A DNA stretch of 9,854 nucleotides from an uncultured Oscillibacter sp. (GTDB lineage Bacteria > Bacillota > Clostridia > Oscillospirales > Oscillospiraceae), in contig CAJOQY010000299.1 of the NCBI GenBank assembly GCA_905236835.1, forward strand, positions 1 through 9,854, written 5' to 3'. The position numbers and the translations under genes are program-made. Below the pieces are notes generated by a model that saw only the letters and a program-made list of their open reading frames with translations, searched no databases and had not been told where the DNA came from. Shown piece by piece: positions 5,895 through 9,854 of the stretch. How positions within the stretch are numbered: position 1 is the first letter of the stretch; the number at the start of each line of letters is the position of its first letter.

Positions 5895-8138
5895 TTATTC
5901 CGGCACGCGCAAAGAGACATCTAATATAAAAGACAGTTCAAACGTCCGGTTCCAAGGCAGGTTCGCGCCGTGAATCGAAAGAAAATCTATTTCATGTTCC
6001 GTCCACGGGTCAATGCCGGTCAGGACGCCGGTCCCCCGCAGATTTTCCACGACTTTGGAACACTCGCGGGAGAATAACACTCTTAATTCTTCCTCGATCC
6101 AGAAGCGTTTGACATCCGAAGGGGCCAAATTATTCCGGTCAAGGCCAAGATTGCGGACATATTTGTCCAGTTCGGCGCGGGTATGGAGAATGTATTCCGT
6201 CAGCGCCATCGAATTGGCCATCTGTTTGACCTGCGCCAGATCCGCTTCCTCCGGCGCGATCACGGGATTTAAAACGCTCCCGTCCGGCATTGTCAGGACG
6301 ACGGATTCCGGGTTTTTGATATTATTTTTATTTTTATTTTTATAATCCATATCCGCGCTGGCGGCGGCGACGCCGGTATTCCATGAATCAAACGCCGCGC
6401 CATCGGCGGCGCCCCGGTTGTCGGCTTTCTCCGGCTCAAACGACCAGCTCGCGACGCTTTTCACAATCTGTTCGGAATTGGCGGAAGCGTCGTGACGCGC
6501 GGCGTCCGCGTTGGCGGCGTCCCGCTCCAGCAGATATAAAAACCGGGAAAATCCCATGGCGAACGCCGCCCCGGTAACATTGGCTTGATCATACTTTCCG
6601 GCGAAACCGACCAGTTGCGCGAACTGAATTTGATCAAAAAGCGCCTCTTCCAGTTTTTCGCCGTAAGCGTTGGCGCTGGCCTCGTCCAATATCGTCGGAA
6701 TATGGTTTTCTTGATTATATTTTAAAACATCCAGCAATTGCGTGATATATTCATCCGCGCGGTCCGGATCATCCGGCGCCGTCATGATTAAAATTTCCAG
6801 TTCCGCCTCTTCCGGCGTCACGCGTTCGGCCTGAAAGAAATCCAAATGCAGATCCGCGACTTCCGAGAGCGTATAGAGATCATATTCCGACGAATGTCGA
6901 TTTTCCGTGCCGCCGAAATAGCGCACGGCGGTTTTGATCCGGCGTCCGGATTCTTCCAGCGCGATCCGGCCTATCAGCAGACGCGCCAGACTGTCAAGCC
7001 CCGCCATAACGGCGCCGTCCGGCCCCAGACGCTGTCTTAAATAACGCACTTCATTATGCTGGATATTCGGCGAATTGGACGAGTCGTCCACGCCGATGAT
7101 AAAACTCATCCGATCCGGGGATACGGTTTCCAGTATATTAATAACATTATCCAGCAGCGTCAGTTTTCTCTGCCGGACGCCGAGATAATCGGCGATCAAA
7201 TCATCCGTTAATATTTCCCGGTATTCCTCACAGGAAGTATCCTGTTCCGCCGTGGGCTGCCCGGACAAATTCATACCCGGCAGATATTCCGGGATATTTA
7301 TATTATTATTATTATTATTATTATTATCCCGCGCGCCGCTTTCGGCGGCATACGGATAGAGCGTGAAAATATTGCCAAGCGTTAAATGCTCTCCGGACAA
7401 TTCCGGACGCGGGACCATGCCATAAGCGCGCAGGGCGTTATATTCCTCCACGCCAAAGCCGTGATAACCGACTGTCGGCGAAAGCCGGACAACGCTGTCA
7501 AACAGCCAGACATGATTGTTCTCGTCCTCCGCCAGAGGCAATATATAATTTTCAAACGCCGTGATTTCATCCATAACAGCCCCGTCGGAAAAAATCAGCG
7601 TCTGCGGCGCGCTGACGGAACGGGAATTGACCAGCCCGCCGGAGAAAAGCTGATCCAAAGAAAGAATAAAATAATCACAGCCGCGCCGGTCCATATCCCG
7701 GACCCATTCAAACAGCGCCTCCCGATTGCCATACGGCGTCCCGTTGGCATTCAATTCCTGACCGTCCAGCGCGGTGCGGAACCAATCTTTATCAGGCATG
7801 GCCAGCCGCCAGCCGGACGCCTCGGCCAAATAAATCGCGTCCTCAAAATTATCAATCCGGTCATCCAGCGGGACATAGGCGATCACGCGGGACCAGTCCT
7901 CCTCCGGGACCGTCACGGCGCCGCGCACGGACGCGGTCACGGCGGCGCGGTAAAAAAATCCCGCCAGCAGGACGGCGCAAATCAAAAACGGGAAAATTTT
8001 TCCGAATCGGCTTCTTCTCCGCCTTTTCCGGCGTCCGCGCCGTGAACGGGAAGGCGCGGCGGCGTTATCGCGGGCATGATGATTATAACGCCTTCCTCCC
8101 GCTTCCGAACGCGATACGCGGTATCTGTTATCTTCCAC
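5895..8138 (-). CDS. Membrane-anchored DUF4127-family protein
   Basis: A family of unknown function found in Bacillota. Over 747 residues: a cytoplasmic tail with a striking Arg cluster (about 31-45), one membrane helix (about 48-70) and a large outer domain. Family-type motifs are visible in order: YVPLDDRIDN (88-97), SLDQLFSGGLVNSR (160-173), GVDDSSNSPNIQHNEV (349-364), DEASANAYGEKL (485-496) and AGKYDQANVTGAAFAMG (513-529). The aspartates and asparagines kept in these suggest a metal-dependent or hydrolase-like pocket, but no reaction is known. Two low-complexity insertions stand out: eight Asn at 272-279, and an Ala/Asn/Asp-rich stretch at about 540-610 containing NKNKNNIKN. The start is GTG with GGAGG 6 nt upstream, inside the last codons of the gamma-CA-like gene (11-nt overlap), so translation is coupled. 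The following gene begins 12 nt after its stop. Confidence 0.82.
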   Translation of the reverse strand: MEDNRYRVSRSEAGGRRYNHHARDNAAAPSRSRRGRRKRRRRSRFGKIFPFLICAVLLAGFFYRAAVTASVRGAVTVPEEDWSRVIAYVPLDDRIDNFEDAIYLAEASGWRLAMPDKDWFRTALDGQELNANGTPYGNREALFEWVRDMDRRGCDYFILSLDQLFSGGLVNSRSVSAPQTLIFSDGAVMDEITAFENYILPLAEDENNHVWLFDSVVRLSPTVGYHGFGVEEYNALRAYGMVPRPELSGEHLTLGNIFTLYPYAAESGARDNNNNNNNNINIPEYLPGMNLSGQPTAEQDTSCEEYREILTDDLIADYLGVRQRKLTLLDNVINILETVSPDRMSFIIGVDDSSNSPNIQHNEVRYLRQRLGPDGAVMAGLDSLARLLIGRIALEESGRRIKTAVRYFGGTENRHSSEYDLYTLSEVADLHLDFFQAERVTPEEAELEILIMTAPDDPDRADEYITQLLDVLKYNQENHIPTILDEASANAYGEKLEEALFDQIQFAQLVGFAGKYDQANVTGAAFAMGFSRFLYLLERDAANADAARHDASANSEQIVKSVASWSFEPEKADNRGAADGAAFDSWNTGVAAASADMDYKNKNKNNIKNPESVVLTMPDGSVLNPVIAPEEADLAQVKQMANSMALTEYILHTRAELDKYVRNLGLDRNNLAPSDVKRFWIEEELRVLFSRECSKVVENLRGTGVLTGIDPWTEHEIDFLSIHGANLPWNRTFELSFILDVSLRVPE
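6324..6341. repeat. ATTTTT hexamer, three tandem copies, within DUF4127 gene
   Basis: Three exact tandem copies of ATTTTT on the plus strand, within an A/T-only run from 6319 to 6346. On the coding strand they give alternating Lys-Asn (residues 600-605). The unit is a multiple of three, so gain or loss of copies would keep the frame and only change the length of a probably disordered segment. Confidence 0.7.
7302..7325. repeat. ATT trinucleotide repeat, eight copies, within DUF4127 gene
   Basis: Eight exact ATT units on the plus strand, read as eight AAT codons (Asn272-Asn279) in the DUF4127 protein. Pure trinucleotide tracts of this length in bacterial genes are uncommon and prone to slippage. 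Copy changes would stay in frame. The tract lies between two better-structured parts of the outer domain, so it probably forms a flexible loop. Confidence 0.85.
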
Positions 8139-8610
8139 GATACGCCTCCGCCAGTTTTAAATATTCCATAGCGGAATCACGGTTTTTGGCGATTTCCTCC
8201 GCGGTCAGAAACCGGGCGATTTTCGCGGGAGCGCCTAAAATCAGACAGCCGTCCGGGGCGTCTGTTTTGCCCGTTACCAGCGCGCCCGCGCCAATCAGAC
8301 AGTTGTCGCCGATTTTCGCGCCGTTCAGTATAATCGCGCCCATACCGATTAGACAGTTATCGCCGATCTGACAGCCGTGCAAAATCGCGCCGTGTCCGAC
8401 AGTGCATCCGCTTCCAACGCGCGTTTCCTCATGAATGATTGCGCCGTCCTGTATATTCGTATCCGCGCCGATGGAAATCCCGCCTTTATCCCCGCGCAAA
8501 ACCGCGTGATACCAGATATTGACGCCTTTTCCAAGTATCACATCCCCGCATACCACCGCGCTTTCGCAAATCAGCGCGTCCTCGTCCGTTTCCCGAAGCC
8601 AGTATAACAT
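8128..8610 (-). CDS. Gamma-carbonic-anhydrase-like hexapeptide-repeat protein
   Basis: A 160-residue left-handed beta-helix protein of the gamma-carbonic anhydrase group (YrdA, PaaY and CaiE relatives). Hexapeptide turns run through most of the length (ISIGADTNIQDGAIIH, IGDNCLIGMGAIILNGAKIG), followed by the usual C-terminal helix (TAEEIAKNRDSAMEYLKLA). The three expected zinc-binding histidines are present: His60 (DGAIIH), His73 (VGHG) and His78 (ILHGC), and NIWYHAVLRGD is the family's trimer-interface motif. The length is normal. Active carbonic anhydrase is possible, but many relatives have no proven activity and some help acyl-CoA enzymes. The start has GAGGA 6 nt upstream. It is the first gene after an A/T-only spacer and its end overlaps the DUF4127 start, so it appears to lead that operon. 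Confidence 0.92.
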   Translation of the reverse strand: MLYWLRETDEDALICESAVVCGDVILGKGVNIWYHAVLRGDKGGISIGADTNIQDGAIIHEETRVGSGCTVGHGAILHGCQIGDNCLIGMGAIILNGAKIGDNCLIGAGALVTGKTDAPDGCLILGAPAKIARFLTAEEIAKNRDSAMEYLKLAEAYRGR

Positions 8611-8641
8611 ATCGCGTCCTCTTTCCCGGTCATTTCCCCGG

Positions 8642-8709
8642 ATTTTTAATTTTATTTATTTATTTTTATAATTTATAATAAATTTTTATAATAAATTTTA
8701 TAAATTTAT
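8642..8709. promoter_or_regulatory. 68-nt A/T-only intergenic block, probable promoter region
   Basis: All 68 bases are A or T, between the M29 aminopeptidase stop and the gamma-CA-like start. Many -10-like words occur (TATAAA and TATTAT on the minus strand), so no single promoter can be chosen. Such a block can act as an UP-element-like or bent region. No GC-rich stem exists in it, so no intrinsic terminator for the aminopeptidase is visible and read-through is possible. Confidence 0.45.
8672..8709. repeat. Tandem 13-bp A/T repeats
   Basis: TTTATAATAAATT occurs twice in direct tandem at 8672-8684 and 8685-8697, identity continuing two bases further. A shorter related copy (TTTATAAATTTAT) covers 8697-8709 and runs into the aminopeptidase stop codon. 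The regular 12-13 bp spacing is not explained by a promoter alone. It might be a protein-binding array, or a slippage product of simple DNA. Confidence 0.55.
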
Positions 8710-9854
8710 CCGGGAATTTCCATTTCGGCCAGTTCCGGGGCGAAATTGCCGTCGATAAAAACCGGAATTTCCTGTCCGTCCGGCGTTGTTCCGGTAATAT
8801 TCAAATCCGGCGTGCCGATCATGAAATCCACGTGCGTAATGGAATCGTTCAGTCCATGCGCGCGCAATTCGTCTTTTGACATTTCACGTCCGCCCTGTAC
8901 GCACGGATACGCTTCGCCGAAAGCGATATGACACGCGGCGTTTTCGTCGAACAGCGTGTTATAAAATAATAAATTTTGATTGCGAATCGGGCTGTTATAC
9001 GGGACCAGCGCGACTTCGCCGAAATAACGCGCGCCCTCGTCCACGGAAATCGCCGCCCGCAGTTCCGCCTCGCCGCGTTCCGCGCGCGCTTCCTGAATCT
9101 CGCCGTTTTTGACGGTAAAATAAAATTTGTCGATAATATTGCCCTCATGGGCCAGCGGCATGGCGGAATATACGATGCCGTTCGCGCCGGTTTTCAATGG
9201 CGCGGTGAAAATTTCCTCCGTGGGCATATTGGCGATGAAATTCTGTCCTTTTGGAGTAATATCATTCCCGGCTTCCCAGATATGATTTTTTGGCAATTGG
9301 ATTTCCAAATCCGTCCCCAGAGAATTCCGATAGCGCAAAAATTGAAATTGCCTCTCGTTCAGCCATTCGGCGCGGCGGCGCAAAATATCTAAATGCTCCC
9401 GCCAGCGTTCCACGGATTTTCCGTCGCCGGTGACGCGGATAGATTGAAAAATAGCGTCCCATAACCGATCCACAGCCGCGCCGGAATCCAGATCCGGAAA
9501 GGCTTTCTCCGCCCATGACGGGATCGGAATCGACGCGATACACCACGGGAACGCGCTGGACATTTGCAGACGGTCAAACGTTTTCAACGCCTCCCCGCTG
9601 GCCCGCTGGCTCCGGACAAGCCGATCCGGGTCCACGCCGCGCAGATTTTCCGGATCCGCGGCGGAAATCGCGAGATAGGCCGCGCCCTCTTCCGCGTGGT
9701 CATTGAAAAAACGCCGCCGCCACACGGGGACCTCGTCGAATATATCCGTCTCCGCGTGTAAATATTTTAACCTTGTCAGCGCGTCGTCGTGCCAGTTCAT
9801 GACAACTTCCCGGCATTTGCGGGCATACGCTTCCTCCGCGCACAGACGGGCGAA
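8706..9854 (-). CDS. M29-family metallo-aminopeptidase (AmpS/PepS type), 5' end outside window
   Basis: Cytoplasmic two-metal aminopeptidase that removes N-terminal residues from peptides. The first ATG in the frame is at 9800, but the frame is open and reads sensible family sequence to the window edge (FARLCAEEAYARKCREVV), so the real start is outside; 382 residues are visible of the usual 410 or so. Counting from the ATG at 9800, the metal ligands are Glu196 (NMPTEEIF), Glu262 (FGEVALVP), His291 (CHIAFGEAY), His323 and Asp325 (THVDFMIG), with catalytic Tyr298. Their spacing (66, then 29, then 32) matches what is known for thermophilic AmpT almost exactly. The gene ends in the A/T-only block before the gamma-CA-like gene. 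It is probably housekeeping peptide turnover; no functional tie to the neighbours is evident. Confidence 0.93.
   Translation of the reverse strand, partial: FARLCAEEAYARKCREVVMNWHDDALTRLKYLHAETDIFDEVPVWRRRFFNDHAEEGAAYLAISAADPENLRGVDPDRLVRSQRASGEALKTFDRLQMSSAFPWCIASIPIPSWAEKAFPDLDSGAAVDRLWDAIFQSIRVTGDGKSVERWREHLDILRRRAEWLNERQFQFLRYRNSLGTDLEIQLPKNHIWEAGNDITPKGQNFIANMPTEEIFTAPLKTGANGIVYSAMPLAHEGNIIDKFYFTVKNGEIQEARAERGEAELRAAISVDEGARYFGEVALVPYNSPIRNQNLLFYNTLFDENAACHIAFGEAYPCVQGGREMSKDELRAHGLNDSITHVDFMIGTPDLNITGTTPDGQEIPVFIDGNFAPELAEMEIPG

Noticed and set aside
7386..8045. 219-aa plus-strand frame opposite the DUF4127 gene
   Set aside because: Antisense shadow in GC-rich DNA: Arg/Pro/Gln-rich, no domain, and the opposite strand has a clear family gene with a strong ribosome site.

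Overview
The window looks like a chromosomal segment of a Gram-positive Bacillota, most likely a Clostridia-type gut organism. This is an inference from the gene families: a membrane-anchored HtrA protease encoded with an OmpR-type two-component system, a DUF4127 protein, an M29 aminopeptidase, a copper-amine-oxidase-type stalk domain and PTS-rich secreted linkers. Strong GGAGG-type ribosome sites and GC-rich coding DNA broken by A/T-only spacers fit this. No mobile element, CRISPR array or phage gene is visible. Every gene I accept lies on the minus strand, so transcription runs from high to low coordinates; plus-strand open frames over the genes are shadows.

Layout in transcription order. 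At the right edge is an M29 aminopeptidase whose 5' end lies beyond the window (8706-9854). After a 95-nt spacer containing 68 consecutive A/T bases comes a tight three-gene set: a gamma-carbonic-anhydrase-like hexapeptide protein (8128-8610), a membrane-anchored DUF4127 protein starting with GTG inside the previous gene (5895-8138), and a secreted protein with an N-terminal copper-amine-oxidase-type domain, a Pro/Ser/Thr linker and a degenerate polysaccharide-deacetylase-like domain (4365-5882). A 145-nt regulatory spacer follows, with an extended -10 promoter and an OmpR-style direct repeat. It precedes a response regulator (3524-4219), a sensor histidine kinase (2079-3527, ATGA overlap) and a membrane-anchored HtrA-like protease (709-2034). 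A doubtful 107-aa frame (354-677) follows. The left end holds a tRNA-Arg(CCG) gene with its own sigma70-type promoter and intrinsic terminator, then a G/C-rich hairpin at the edge.

How the parts may work together. The regulator-kinase-protease operon has the composition of an envelope-stress circuit: the kinase senses outside, the regulator acts on DNA, and HtrA degrades damaged exported proteins. CssRS/HtrA of Bacillus is the functional parallel, although htrA is not usually embedded in that operon. The operon just upstream encodes two extracytoplasmic proteins of unknown function. DUF4127 and HtrA share a layout of basic cytoplasmic tail, one membrane segment and outer domain, so a common envelope role is plausible but unproven. 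The least characterised part is the set of gamma-CA-like protein, DUF4127 protein and degenerate NodB-like protein.
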